A DNA stretch of 35,767 nt from Sphingomonas sp. S-NIH.Pt15_0812 (GTDB lineage Bacteria; Pseudomonadota; Alphaproteobacteria; Sphingomonadales; Sphingomonadaceae): assembly GCF_003951315.1 (NCBI RefSeq), contig NZ_QLJH01000032.1, positions 1-35,767 on the forward strand. The letters run 5' to 3'. Below are positions 19,041 through 29,100 of this stretch, piece by piece. The first letter of the stretch is position 1; the number at the start of each line of letters is the position of its first letter. The notes beneath the pieces are model-generated. The model was not told the DNA's origin, searched no databases, and saw only the letters and a program-made list of their open reading frames with translations. Position numbers and translations under genes: made by a program.

Positions 19041-19574
19041 TCAGGCCGCCGGCTTCTCCTTGTTGTAGATCGCGGCGGCGGCGCGCAGGATATCGAGGAT
19101 TTTCTCCAGCGCCTTGGGCTCGTCGACCTGCTCCATCGCGGCCAGCTCGCGCGCCAGCCGGCTGGCGGCGGCTTCGAAGATCTGGCGCTCGGAATAGCTC
19201 TGCTCGGGCTGGTCGTCGGCACGGAACAGGTCGCGCACCACCTCGGCGATCGACGCCAGGTCGCCCGAGTTGATCTTCGCCTCATATTCCTGGGCGCGGC
19301 GCGACCACATGGTGCGCTTCACCTTGGGCTTGCCCTTGAGCGTCTCCATCGCCTCGCGCATCGTCTTGTCCGAGGACAATTTGCGCATGCCGACGCTTTC
19401 CGCCTTGTTGGTCGGCACGCGGAGCGTCATCCGCTCCTTTTCGAAGCGCAGGACATAGAGTTCGAGGCTGGTGCCCGCGATTTCCTGTTTCTGCAGCTCG
19501 ATTACCCGGCCCACGCCGTGCTTGGGATAGACAACATAATCGCCGACGTCGAAGAACAGCGCCTTGGCAGCCAT
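19041..19574 (-). CDS. carD: CarD/CdnL-family RNA polymerase-binding regulator
   Basis: A 177-residue regulator. The N-terminal RNA-polymerase interaction module is FDVGDYVVYPKHGVGRVIELQKQEIAG, followed by LRVPTNKAESVGMRKL; the C-terminal half is all-helical and ends in the DNA-contacting helices (LAREL, LEKILDILRAAAAIY). CdnL-type proteins bind the RNA polymerase beta subunit and stabilise open promoter complexes, especially at rRNA promoters. AAAGG lies about ten bases upstream of the ATG. It follows the ferredoxin gene in many alphaproteobacteria; here a hydrolase gene intervenes. Low GC pressure relative to neighbours is not seen, so it is native backbone. Confidence 0.94.
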   Translation of the reverse strand: MAAKALFFDVGDYVVYPKHGVGRVIELQKQEIAGTSLELYVLRFEKERMTLRVPTNKAESVGMRKLSSDKTMREAMETLKGKPKVKRTMWSRRAQEYEAKINSGDLASIAEVVRDLFRADDQPEQSYSERQIFEAAASRLARELAAMEQVDEPKALEKILDILRAAAAIYNKEKPAA

Positions 19575-19734
19575 ATAGGGCCTTTCATCGAATCGGGCTT
19601 CCGGCCATAGGGTCGGCGGGACAGCCCTGAACTTGAGTGCGGACAGGCGGGCGGCAGAAAGCGCCCGTCAGTGGCTCCTTTAACACACCGGCACGAAAAA
19701 TGCCAGCCTCTCGTCCACTTCGGATACGGTTCGC

Positions 19735-20748
19735 TCAGCGCCCGGCCGGCGGATCGTGGCGCGCCAGGAAGCCGCGCAGCATCGCCACCGTCTCCGCCGG
19801 GCGATCGGTGAACAGCGAATGCGCCGCGCCGGGCACCACGCCATAGTCCGCACCCTTCACCCGCTCCGCGAACAGCGCGGCGGTGGCGGGCCGCGCCTCG
19901 TCATATTGCCCGACCAGGAACAGGGTGCGTGCGCCGTCCAGCCGACCGAGCAGGGGTTCGCCGTCATAGTCGCGCAAGCGGCCGGTCGCGGAGAACTCGC
20001 TCTTCCCCCACATCGCCTCATAGAGGCGCGCGTCGAAGCCGCGTCCGGCCTGCGTGCGCTGATAGGCGGCCATGGCCGGCGACGGCCGCCCCCGACGGTT
20101 GAACCGCGCGTAGAATTGCTCCGTCGCGGCATCGCAGATCGCCACGGCCGGCGGCGCGGACGTCTCGCAGGCGGCCAGCACGCCGCGCGTCGCCTGCGGC
20201 AGGGTGGCGCGCAGCGCGTCCGCATCGGCGATCCAGCTGCGCGTCGAGATCAGCGGGCTGGCCAGCACCAGGGCGGCGAGCGGGTCCGCCGTCCCGCGCA
20301 TGTGCCGCGCGCCATATTCCAGCGCGATCGTGCCGCCCCAGCTATGGCCGCAGACCTGCCAGCGCGGCACGCCCAGCCCGGTCCTCACCGCCTCCAGCTC
20401 GTCGACGAAGCGAGTCACCGTCCAGTTGGCGGGGTCCTGCGGCCAATCCGACCGGCCGCTGTCGAGCTGGTCGTAGAGGATCACCGCGCGCTCGCCCGCG
20501 AGCGCCAGCGCGGGCAGATAGCTGCCATGCGTACCGCCGGGGCCGCCGTGCACGATCACCAGCGGCGGGCGCGGTCCGCGCAGGTCGCCGTTGACGCGTA
20601 CATAGACGCGCCCGCCCGGCACCGGCAGCATCGCCTCGCGCGTCGGGGCGGGATAGGCGGTCGGTCCGGCAGCCGAAAGGCGCACCGAGCGGGCGGCGGC
20701 GAAGGCCGCGCCCATGCCTCCCAGCATCGTCCGGCGACTGAGCGTCAT
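19735..20748 (-). CDS. Tat-exported alpha/beta hydrolase, proline iminopeptidase-like
   Basis: A 337-residue S33-type hydrolase. The catalytic triad is S136 (GHSWGG), D283 (VGQYDEA) and H310 (PGAAHS). The oxyanion segment is HGGPGG (67-72) and the family stretch is YDQLDSGRSDWP, where the usual 'DQLG' Gly is Asp. The N-terminus MTLSRRTMLGGMGAAFAAA has the twin-arginine pattern, so it should leave the cytoplasm folded through Tat, unlike most proline iminopeptidases. I chose ATG 20748, preceded by GGAG nine bases away; a GTG at 20778 would bury the Tat signal. It may cleave N-terminal Pro peptides or a small ester or lactone. It sits between ferredoxin and carD on the same strand and may have its own promoter. 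Confidence 0.88.
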   Translation of the reverse strand: MTLSRRTMLGGMGAAFAAARSVRLSAAGPTAYPAPTREAMLPVPGGRVYVRVNGDLRGPRPPLVIVHGGPGGTHGSYLPALALAGERAVILYDQLDSGRSDWPQDPANWTVTRFVDELEAVRTGLGVPRWQVCGHSWGGTIALEYGARHMRGTADPLAALVLASPLISTRSWIADADALRATLPQATRGVLAACETSAPPAVAICDAATEQFYARFNRRGRPSPAMAAYQRTQAGRGFDARLYEAMWGKSEFSATGRLRDYDGEPLLGRLDGARTLFLVGQYDEARPATAALFAERVKGADYGVVPGAAHSLFTDRPAETVAMLRGFLARHDPPAGR

Positions 20749-20836
20749 CCCTGCCTGCTCCACGCTCCATCTCCCCACCCGGACGGAGGCCGGGATGGTC
20801 CGATGGAGTGTTGCGAAGGTCGCGCGAACGCGCCGA

Positions 20837-21178
20837 TCAGTCGCCCGCGCCGGGCTCGGGTGAGAAGAACTGGTCGTACTTGTCGGCCACGCCCTTCATC
20901 GCGTCGGCATCGGGCGGCGTCTGGTCCAGCTTGCGCGTGACGTTGGGCCATTGCGCGGAGAAGGTGGCGTTCAGCTCCAGCCACTTCTCCAGCCCGTTCT
21001 CGGTATCGGGCAGGATCGCCTCGGCCGGGCATTCCGGCTCGCACACGCCGCAGTCGATGCATTCCGACGGATTGATGACGAGCATGTTCTCGCCCTCATA
21101 GAAGCAATCCACCGGACAGACTTCGACACAGTCCATGTACTTGCAGCGGATGCACGCGTCGGTGACGACGTAGGTCAT
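20837..21178 (-). CDS. fdxA: Seven-iron ferredoxin FdxA
   Basis: A 113-residue soluble electron carrier. Cysteines at 9, 12, 17, 21, 25, 40, 43, 46 and 50 give the C-x2-C-x4-C-x3-CP and C-x2-C-x2-C-x3-CP arrangements of a ferredoxin with one [3Fe-4S] and one [4Fe-4S] cluster. The C-terminal tail after residue 60 ([17 protein letters not shown]) is the extension seen in alphaproteobacterial FdxA. It lies 90 bases downstream of the S4-domain gene in the same direction, in the arrangement usual for this class. The redox partner cannot be read from the window. Confidence 0.96.
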   Translation of the reverse strand: MTYVVTDACIRCKYMDCVEVCPVDCFYEGENMLVINPSECIDCGVCEPECPAEAILPDTENGLEKWLELNATFSAQWPNVTRKLDQTPPDADAMKGVADKYDQFFSPEPGAGD

Positions 21179-21268
21179 TGGAAAAAACTCCGGGTCCGTC
21201 CTGCGGCCGGCCTGTCACGCCGGACCTGGTTTCAAGCGGCGGCTGCTAGGACGCGAGGCGGGTCCGCG

Positions 21269-21604
21269 TCAATCAAGCTCGTCTTGCTGCGACACGTTAG
21301 CAGCTTCGCGCGGGCCCGGCGAGCCGCCCGGCGTTAACTCCGTATAACTCTCGCGCGCTTCGGCCGGTGGACCGCGCCGGCCCGGCAATGCCTCGATCCG
21401 CACCACCCGCACCTGGCCATAGGCGGCGAAGGTCAGGATATTGCCCGGCCGGACCGGACAATGCGCGCGGTCGATGGTGCGGCCGTCGATCCGCATCCGC
21501 CCGGTCTCCGCCATCGCCTGCGCCGCGCTGCGCGTCTTGGCGAGTCGCGCCCACCACAGGAAGCGGTCGACCCGCATCGCGATACCGGGGTCCTTGTCAC
21601 CCAT
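21269..21604 (-). CDS. S4-domain RNA-binding protein (Hsp15-like)
   Basis: A 111-residue protein whose N-terminal half is an S4 RNA-binding domain (MRVDRFLWWARLAKTRSAAQAMAETG-type start, then RMRIDGRTI and VRPGNILTF). Hsp15 relatives bind stalled 50S subunits carrying a peptidyl-tRNA. The short acidic or polar tail is not conserved in character. I chose the ATG at 21604, which overlaps the helicase stop by eight bases and implies translational coupling. A second ATG at 21577 starts exactly at the domain and is also possible. It is the second gene of the helicase operon. Confidence 0.87.
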   Translation of the reverse strand: MGDKDPGIAMRVDRFLWWARLAKTRSAAQAMAETGRMRIDGRTIDRAHCPVRPGNILTFAAYGQVRVVRIEALPGRRGPPAEARESYTELTPGGSPGPREAANVSQQDELD

Positions 21605-24107
21605 GGCCGAACAGCACCGACAGGCCGGCAAAGGCATTGCCCGGATCGCTCGCGACGGGCTTGCCCAGGGGTCGGGCCGGCGGACGGCCGCGCCACACCC
21701 AGTGGCCGGTCTCGCCCTTCAGGCCCTGGAAACCGAGTTCCGCCATCAGCCGCGCCAGCGTCGCCGGCTCCAGCCCCATCGAGGTGGCCAGCGCCGGATC
21801 GGGCGCGAACGGCTTGCGCCCCTGGCGCGCGTCGTGCGCGGCGCGAGCGATCCGCTCGACCAGGTCGATCCGCACCGCCTGCGCCCCCAACGGACGGAAA
21901 CCACTGTCCAGCGTCGCGCCATCGGTGCCGCGCGGCAGCACCGTCGCGCCCTCCGGCGGCACCGGCGACGCCGGGCCGCGCACCGCGAGCAAGGCCCGCC
22001 GCAGGCTCGCCGCCGCCGGCTTCAACAGCCTTGGGTCGAACAGGTCGAGCGCGCCGACCGTGATGCCGATCTTGCGCAGCCGCCGCCGTTCCTCCGGCGT
22101 CAAGTGGTCGAGCGAGAGCCGCAACGGCCAGCGCGGGGTGAGGCCGCCGGCCGCCTCCATCGCCGCCGTCACCGCGCGGAAGGTGGAGGTCGCGGCGGGA
22201 TCGCGCATCGCCTCGCCCAACATCGCCAGCACGGGCGTGCGGCGCGCGACCTGCGCGACGAGCCAGCGTTCCAGCCGCGCCGCCACGCCCTCGCGCATCG
22301 CCTTGTCGAGGCAGTCGAGGTCGCGGTCCAGCCGGATGCGCGGCCGCGCCAAGGTCGCCCCCGGCTCCAGCCGCGCGATCCGGTGCCAGCCGCCCTCGCC
22401 CTGCCAGGCGATGGCGACGTCGCCCCCCTCCTCCAGCCGGAACGCCGCGTCCGCCGCCGCGACCAGGGCCGCCGCGCGCCGTGCCCGCTCGCTGCCCAGC
22501 CGTTTCTCCGCCGCCGCCAGCAGCAGCCGCTTGTCGCCGGCCCGCGCGCCCGGCTCGACCGAGAAGCGGAAGCCGTCGAGCCGGCCGATCGGGTGATCCT
22601 CGACCAGCACCTCGCCCTCCGCGCCGATCGTCACCGGCAATAGGCCGGCATCCGCGCCGATGCGGCGGATCAGGGCGGTGGTGCGCTTGTCGACGAAACG
22701 CTGCGTCAGGCTGGCATGGAGGCCGTCGGACAGCCGCTCCTCGATCTCCCTGGCGCGGCCGGCCCAATGCTGCGGATCGGCCAGCCAGTCGGGACGCTGC
22801 GCGATATAGGCCCAGCTTCGGATCGCCGACAGCCGTCCCGCCAGCGTCTCGACATCGCCGGCGACCGTATCCAGCCGCGCGATCTCGTCGGCGAACCATT
22901 GGTGCGGGACGTGGCCGCGCCCTTCGCTCAGATGCCGGAACACCCGCTCGACGAAGCGGGCATGGGGATCGAGGCCCAGCTTGCGGAAATCGGGGATCTG
23001 GCATGCCGCCCACAGCCGCCGCACCCCCGCGACGCCACGCGACCGGTCGCGTACCCAGGCTTCCTCCGACAGGCGCTTCAGCACCGCCAGGTCGACCGAT
23101 TGCGGCGCCGCGCGCAGCGGCAGGTCGGCGGGCGGGCGGCGTTCCAGGTCGGCGACCAGCGCCTCGATGCTCGACAGGTCGGGATCGCCCTCGCGCCAGT
23201 AGAGCCCTTCGATATTCGGGAAGCGATGCTCCTCGATCGCCAGCACTTCCTCGGGCAGGAACGCGCCCGGCCCCTCCTCGCTGACCGCGCCGAACGTGCC
23301 GTCGCGCTGGTGCCGCCCGGCGCGGCCGGCGATCTGCGCCATCTCCGCCACCGTCAGCCGCCGCTGCCGCCGCCCGTCGAACTTGTTGAGCGAGGCGAAG
23401 GCGACATGGCTGACATCCATGTTCAACCCCATGCCGATCGCGTCGGTGGCGACCAGATAATCGACCTCGCCCGCCTGGAACATCGCGACCTGCGCGTTGC
23501 GGGTACGCGGCGACAGCGCGCCCATCACCACCGCCGCGCCGCCGCGCAGCCGCCGCAGCATCTCGGCGACCGCATAGACTTCCTCGGCGCTGAACGCGAC
23601 GATCGCCGACCGCTTGGGCAGGCGGCTGATCTTCTTCGCGCCGGCATAGCTCAGCGTCGAGAAGCGCGGACGGCCGACGATCTCCGCCTTGGGGACCAGC
23701 GCCTTGACCATCGGGCGCAGCGTTTCCGACCCCAGGATCATCGTCTCCTCGCGCCCGCGCATGTGCATCAGCCGGTCGGTGAAGATATGGCCGCGCTCCG
23801 GGTCGGCCCCCAGTTGCGCCTCGTCCAGCGCGACGAAGGCGGCCTCGTGCCCCGGCATCGATTCGGCGGTGCAAAGGAACCAGCGCGCATTGGGCGGGAC
23901 GATCTTCTCCTCGCCGGTCACCAGCGCGACCTGGTCCGCGCCCTTGATCGCGACCACCCGGTCATAGACCTCGCGCGCCAGAAGGCGCAGCGGAAAGCCG
24001 ATGATGCCGCTGCTATGCGCGCACATCCGCTCGATCGCGAGATGGGTCTTGCCCGTGTTGGTGGGCCCGAGAACGGCGGTCACGTTGCCGGAGACGCGGC
24101 TGGTCAT
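21597..24107 (-). CDS. Suv3-like ATP-dependent RNA helicase
   Basis: An 836-residue superfamily 2 helicase related to mitochondrial Suv3. Walker A is LGPTNTGKTH (13-22), the DEAD-box-type motif is ALDEAQLGADPERGHIFTDRL, and the second RecA domain has TDAIGMGLNMDVSHVAFASL and the motif VI-like QIAGRAGRHQRDGTFG. A long C-terminal region with no motif I can name follows. It is expected to unwind structured RNA in RNA processing or decay. I chose ATG 24107, just before the first strand of the helicase domain. An ATG at 24221 would add 38 residues of low-complexity sequence that overlaps the divergent promoter region. It is the first gene of the Suv3-S4-FdxA cluster. Confidence 0.9.
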   Translation of the reverse strand: MTSRVSGNVTAVLGPTNTGKTHLAIERMCAHSSGIIGFPLRLLAREVYDRVVAIKGADQVALVTGEEKIVPPNARWFLCTAESMPGHEAAFVALDEAQLGADPERGHIFTDRLMHMRGREETMILGSETLRPMVKALVPKAEIVGRPRFSTLSYAGAKKISRLPKRSAIVAFSAEEVYAVAEMLRRLRGGAAVVMGALSPRTRNAQVAMFQAGEVDYLVATDAIGMGLNMDVSHVAFASLNKFDGRRQRRLTVAEMAQIAGRAGRHQRDGTFGAVSEEGPGAFLPEEVLAIEEHRFPNIEGLYWREGDPDLSSIEALVADLERRPPADLPLRAAPQSVDLAVLKRLSEEAWVRDRSRGVAGVRRLWAACQIPDFRKLGLDPHARFVERVFRHLSEGRGHVPHQWFADEIARLDTVAGDVETLAGRLSAIRSWAYIAQRPDWLADPQHWAGRAREIEERLSDGLHASLTQRFVDKRTTALIRRIGADAGLLPVTIGAEGEVLVEDHPIGRLDGFRFSVEPGARAGDKRLLLAAAEKRLGSERARRAAALVAAADAAFRLEEGGDVAIAWQGEGGWHRIARLEPGATLARPRIRLDRDLDCLDKAMREGVAARLERWLVAQVARRTPVLAMLGEAMRDPAATSTFRAVTAAMEAAGGLTPRWPLRLSLDHLTPEERRRLRKIGITVGALDLFDPRLLKPAAASLRRALLAVRGPASPVPPEGATVLPRGTDGATLDSGFRPLGAQAVRIDLVERIARAAHDARQGRKPFAPDPALATSMGLEPATLARLMAELGFQGLKGETGHWVWRGRPPARPLGKPVASDPGNAFAGLSVLFGHG

Positions 24108-24301
24108 CGACAATACATCGGGTGTTCCAGGCGCGGGCGCAATGCCAATCGGGGCCGGACAGCGCATCAGGCGAACATCCCGCCGCCGCCACGCCTCGTC
24201 GCAGCGAACCGGCTGGTTCATTTGACTTTAGGGAGTGGCCGCCACAGTCCGGGCCGACCAGCGCGCCGGGGGCTCGGCGGCGATACCGAAAGCGGACCGG
24301 C

Positions 24302-25747
24302 GTGTATCTGAAGGCCGACAGAGAGTTGGAGCTGGCCGGTGGCGGCGCGGCCGCCGCGCGCGTCCTGGCCCTGCGGCCCCGCGTCGCCGCCATCGACTGG
24401 ACGCCCGATCTCGGCGCGCGCATCGGCAGCCGCGACTGGTGGCGTGGTCTCGCCACCTGCACCGCGCTCTGCGCCGCGACCTGGGCCTTGTCGCCGGGCT
24501 TCGACCGGCCGCTGATCGGGGAAAGCCCGGTGCCGCTCGCCGGCCAGCCCGCCGAACAGGCGCGCGCCCAGGCCATCGCCCCGCTGGCGCTGGGCGGCGA
24601 CACCGGCCGGCACATGGCCGCCAACGATCTCGTCCGCCCGCTCGCCGAAGCGCCGGAGCGGCCCAGCATCGACCTGGGCGTGACCCTGGGCGAGGGCGAC
24701 GGCTTCCAGCGCGCGCTGACCCGCGCCGGGGTCGGCCGCCGCGATGCGGAGGCGGCGGCGCGGCTGGTGGCGGCGGCGACGCCGCTCGACGCCATCCCCT
24801 CGGGCACGCGGATCGCGCTGACGCTCGGCCGCCGCCCGACGCGCACCGTCGCGCGCCCGCTCGACCGCCTGTCGCTGCGCGCGCGCTTCGACCTGGCGAT
24901 GACGGTGCGCCGGGCGGGCGACACGCTGATCGCGGAGCGGCAGGTGATCGCCGTCGACCGCACCCCGCTGCGCCTGCAGGGATTGGTCGGCGCCAGCCTC
25001 TATCGCTCGGCGCGCGCCGCCGGTGCGCCGGCCAAGGCGGTGGAGGCCTATATCAAGGCGCTCGCCACGCGTTTGTCGGTCGGCCGCGACCTGGGCAGCG
25101 CCGACCGGTTCGACCTGGTCATCGCGCGCGAACGCGCCGCCACCGGCGAGACGCGGCTGGGCGAGCTTCTCTATGCCGGGATCGACCAGGGCCGCCGCGC
25201 GGTCCGGCTGGTCCACTGGACCGCGCCCGGCGAGCCGGAGGCCGGCTGGTTCGACGCCGCCGGCCAGGCGGAACGGCGCGGCTTCATGGGGATGCCGGTC
25301 GCGGGCCGCGTCACCAGCCCGTTCGGGATGCGGATGCACCCGCTGCTAGGCTTCCTCCGCATGCACAAGGGGCTGGACATCGCCGCCCCCTATGGCGCGC
25401 CCATCTATGCGGTGCTCGACGGCCGGGTCGCCAGCGCCGGACGCAACGCCGGCTATGGCAATTTCGTCAAGCTCGGCCATGCCGGCGGCCTCGCCAGCGG
25501 CTATGGCCATATGAGCCGCATCGCGGTGCGGCCGGGGATGCAGGTCCGCCAGGGCCAGGTGATCGGCTATATCGGCTCCACCGGCCTGTCGACCGGCCCG
25601 CATCTGCACTGGGAAATGTGGCGCAACGGCCAGTCGATCAATCCACGCAGCCTGAGCTTCACCCAGGTCGCGCGCCTGTCGGGCGAGGATCTGCGCGCCT
25701 TCCGACGCCAGGTCGCCACGCTGATGGCGGTGCATCCGGGCGAATAG
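24302..25747 (+). CDS. M23-family metallopeptidase (peptidoglycan endopeptidase)
   Basis: A 481-residue envelope protein. One hydrophobic segment (about 58-77) anchors or exports it. A central region of LysM- or SH3-like character (LGVTLGEGDGFQRALTRAGV) precedes the C-terminal LytM/M23 domain: FMGMPVAGRVTSPFGMRMHP, then HKGLDIAAPYGAPI (zinc ligands His and Asp) and STGPHLHWEMW (HxH). This is the complete zinc site, so it should be an active endopeptidase cutting peptide crosslinks. No in-frame ATG is suitable; GTG 24302 gives a sensible N-terminus with weak AAAGCGGA upstream. It is divergent from the helicase operon with about 190 bases between starts. Confidence 0.9.
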   Translation: MYLKADRELELAGGGAAAARVLALRPRVAAIDWTPDLGARIGSRDWWRGLATCTALCAATWALSPGFDRPLIGESPVPLAGQPAEQARAQAIAPLALGGDTGRHMAANDLVRPLAEAPERPSIDLGVTLGEGDGFQRALTRAGVGRRDAEAAARLVAAATPLDAIPSGTRIALTLGRRPTRTVARPLDRLSLRARFDLAMTVRRAGDTLIAERQVIAVDRTPLRLQGLVGASLYRSARAAGAPAKAVEAYIKALATRLSVGRDLGSADRFDLVIARERAATGETRLGELLYAGIDQGRRAVRLVHWTAPGEPEAGWFDAAGQAERRGFMGMPVAGRVTSPFGMRMHPLLGFLRMHKGLDIAAPYGAPIYAVLDGRVASAGRNAGYGNFVKLGHAGGLASGYGHMSRIAVRPGMQVRQGQVIGYIGSTGLSTGPHLHWEMWRNGQSINPRSLSFTQVARLSGEDLRAFRRQVATLMAVHPGE

Positions 25748-26122
25748 CCCGGCGCGCGCATCGTCCCGCACCCTTCCATATCGTGCAAGAAAAGCGGGTC
25801 CGATCCCGCGTCATGGTCCGTCGCGATTCCACAGCCGTGCCCGATCAAGACGTTGCAATACATAGACAATCTTCGATCCACTTCGAAGTCCCGTCGTGAA
25901 ATCAGTTACCATTCCAACATGGATTGCATCCCTGAAACTTGGCTTGTACCATATTGGTATCGGCAATGTGCTTTCCTGCGGAGGACTGGTTCTCAACTAC
26001 GAGTCCGGGGGGTGAGATAGTCGAAAACGGTTCAACCCCTGCAGCCTGCGCTTGAATGCACGGACAGATCATCATCCGATCAGGATGAGATTGGCCGATA
26101 TATTGGTGCAAAAGGGGGAATT
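25748..26122. other. 375-base non-coding promoter region of the TonB-dependent receptor
   Basis: No gene is visible. The sequence becomes AT-rich and holds a good sigma70-like promoter with an overlapping inverted repeat (25924-25959). The rest would be a leader of about 160 bases containing one small perfect hairpin (CATCC/GGATG arms at 26073-26077 and 26083-26087). I see no clear terminator for the M23 gene. Confidence 0.6.
25924..25959 (+). promoter_or_regulatory. Promoter with overlapping operator for the TonB-dependent receptor
   Basis: TTGCAT (25924-25929) and TACCAT (25947-25952) are 17 bases apart, a good -35/-10 pair. The inverted repeat TACCA-TAT-TGGTA (25947-25959) covers the -10, so a dimeric repressor there would shut the promoter. 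Both the promoter and the operator are predictions by eye. Confidence 0.45.
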
Positions 26123-29100
26123 ATGAAGTTTTTGAAGGCTTTGCTGGGCACAAGCTGCGCCACGGCCGCGCTGGTCGCCGCGCCGGCCATGGCGCAGACG
26201 CAGGATCCGACCACCGCGGTCGGCGATCCCGTCGCCTCGGCCAAGCTGGCGGCCGCCAGCAATGACGATAGGACGCGCGACAGCGGCAACGAGATCATCG
26301 TGACTGGCACGCGCATTACCCGCCCCAACAACAGTTCCGCCGCGCCGATCACCACCACCACCGCCGCCGAGATCACCGCCCAGGGCGCCACCACCATCGA
26401 GGAGGTGCTGAACCGCCTGCCGCAGGTACAGGCCAATGCCGAGCAGAATTACGCCGATTCCGACGGGCGCCAGCGCATCAAGCTGCGCAGCCTGGGCTTC
26501 GAGCGGACGCTGACGCTGGTCGACGGACTTCGGCTGGGCATCCAGAACGGCATGGACGTCAGCATGATCCCCAATGATCTGGTGGACCGCATCGACGTGC
26601 TGTCCGGCGGCGCCTCGTCGGTCTATGGTTCGGACGCGGTCGCCGGCGTCGTCAACTTCGTCCTGAAGAAGGACTTCAACGGCATCGCGCTCAGCGGCAA
26701 TTACAGCTTCTTCAACCACGACAATCGCGCCAACGCGGTCACCGCAGCGGCGAACCGCGCCTATTTCCCGACGCCATTGGGCCAGACCAATGACGGCGCG
26801 CGCGCCAACATCTCCCTGACCGCGGGCAAGTCGTTCTTCGACGGCGCGCTCAATATCACGAGCTACTTCAATTATCGCCATTCGGACCAGGTGAATCTGG
26901 GCGATCGCTCGCTCTCCGCCTGCGAGGTGTCGCAGACGCTGGCGACCGGCGCGCTCAACTGCACGCGCAGCACCTATACCCAGGTCGGCACGATCGTGCC
27001 CGGCGGGATCGGCGTCGGCAACACCCTGGTCAACAATCCCGATGGATCGGGAACGTTCGTCCCCTATAATTCGGGTCCGAACACCTCCACCAATCCGTTC
27101 GACGAGATCCCGTTCCAGCGCGCGTTCAACCGCCTCAACACCGGCGCGTTCGTGAACGCGCGGATCAGCGACGACATCGAACTCTATTCCACCGCGATGT
27201 TCTATCGCGATCGTTCGTCCAACACCTTGCCTAATCGCGTCTATTCGTACAGCGCCTATGGCAGCACGCCATTCCAGACCAATTGCGACAATCCGTTCCT
27301 GTCGGCGTCGCAGCGCACCGCCTTGTGCGGCACGCGGACCACGGGGCTGGCGCCGCTCGACGTCCGCTATCGATTCGACGCATTGCCGCTGGTGCGCACC
27401 AGTTACGAGAACCGCGGTGCGCGTATCGCCGGGGGCTTGCGTGGCCGCGTCCTCGACGATGCCTGGAACTATGACATCGCAGGCGTCTATTCGCTGATGA
27501 AGGGCGAGACGACCTTCCCGTCGCAGCCCGATTTCGATCGCGTCAACCGCTCGCTCAACGTCGTCAACGTGAACGGCACCCCCACCTGCGCGTCGGTGGT
27601 CAGCGGCGTCGATCGCGCATGCGTGCCGTTCGATGCCTTCCGCCCGTACAACAGCAACGCGGCGCTGAACACGTACCTGTTCACCAACGGCGGCGCGCGA
27701 CAGAACAGCACCTCGCAGATGTGGCAGGCGCTGGCGGTGCTGAACGGCGACCTGGGCACGTACGGCATCACCTCACCCTTCGCCGAACAGGGGGTCGCGA
27801 TCGCCTTGGCCAGCGAGTTCCGGGCCGAGCTGTACAAGGGCAGCGCGAATACGCTGTTCCGTGAACTGGCGGGCGGCACCGATTCGCGGTTCACGCAGAA
27901 TGTCGTCGAGAGCAACGTCGAAGTGCAGGCGCCGCTGGTCGAACACCGGCGCTTCGCCGAGCTGTTGCAGGTCAATGGCGGTTATCGCGTGTCCAAGTAC
28001 AACCGCCTGAACGGCACCTTCGGCACGTGGAAGGCCGAGGGCATCTGGACGCCGGTTAGCGACATCACGCTTCGCGCCTCGTTCAACAAGGCACAACGCG
28101 CGCCGACCGTGATCGAGGCCGATCAGGCAAGCAACATCAATTATACGACCAGCGGCCCGAACGATCCGTGCGCCTCGACGCGCGATCCCAATTCGTCCGA
28201 TCCGAATGCCCGCATCGCACCGACCGCCTCGCTGGAACAGTGCCGCCGCACCGGCCTGCCCGACAATCTGTATGGCAGCGCAACGCTCGACTGCGCCTCG
28301 CTCAACACCGGTTGCACGGTCCGCAACGGCGGTTTCAACCTGAAGCCGGAAACCGCCTATACCAAGACGTTCGGCGTCATCCTGCGTCCGCGCATGGTGA
28401 AGGGGCTGACCGTGTCGGTCGACCGCTTCCTCATCAACCTGAACGATTCGATCAACTTCTTCCAGGTCAGCGATTTCCTCAATGGCTGCCTGACCACGGG
28501 GCTGCAATATTACTGCCGCGGCATCGTGCGCAATCCGGGTACGTTCACGCTGAACAGCCAGCCGACCGGCAATCCGACGACCGGTTACTTTGCGCGGGGC
28601 ACCACCAATACCTACAAGTCCAACGCGCATGGCTGGGATTTCCAGGGCCAGTATAATCTGGGACTGGGCGGCGCGGGCACGCTCGACATGTCGTTCAACG
28701 GCACGCTGACCACCAGCGTCGGCGGACAGGGCTCACCGGAAGCGCCCGCCACGAACTGCGTCGGCTATTATGGCGGCGGTTGCGGCGAGAGCATGCCGCG
28801 CTGGTCGCACGGGCTGCGCACGACCTGGGTTTCGCCGGACAAGTTCGCCAGCATCTCGGTCAATTGGCGGCACATCTCGGCGATGACGATCGGCTTCAAC
28901 GCCCCCGCCAGCACCGGCATTCCGCAGAACACACCGCAGATCCGAAAATTCTACACCGGCATCCCGGCCTATGATTACATCGACCTGGCGACCAGCTTCG
29001 ACGTGGCGAAGCGGTTCACGCTCCGGATCGCGGTGAACAACCTGTTCGATCGCGATCCGCCGCTGATGCCGGATTCGCGCAACGTGCTCGGCCTGCTGCG

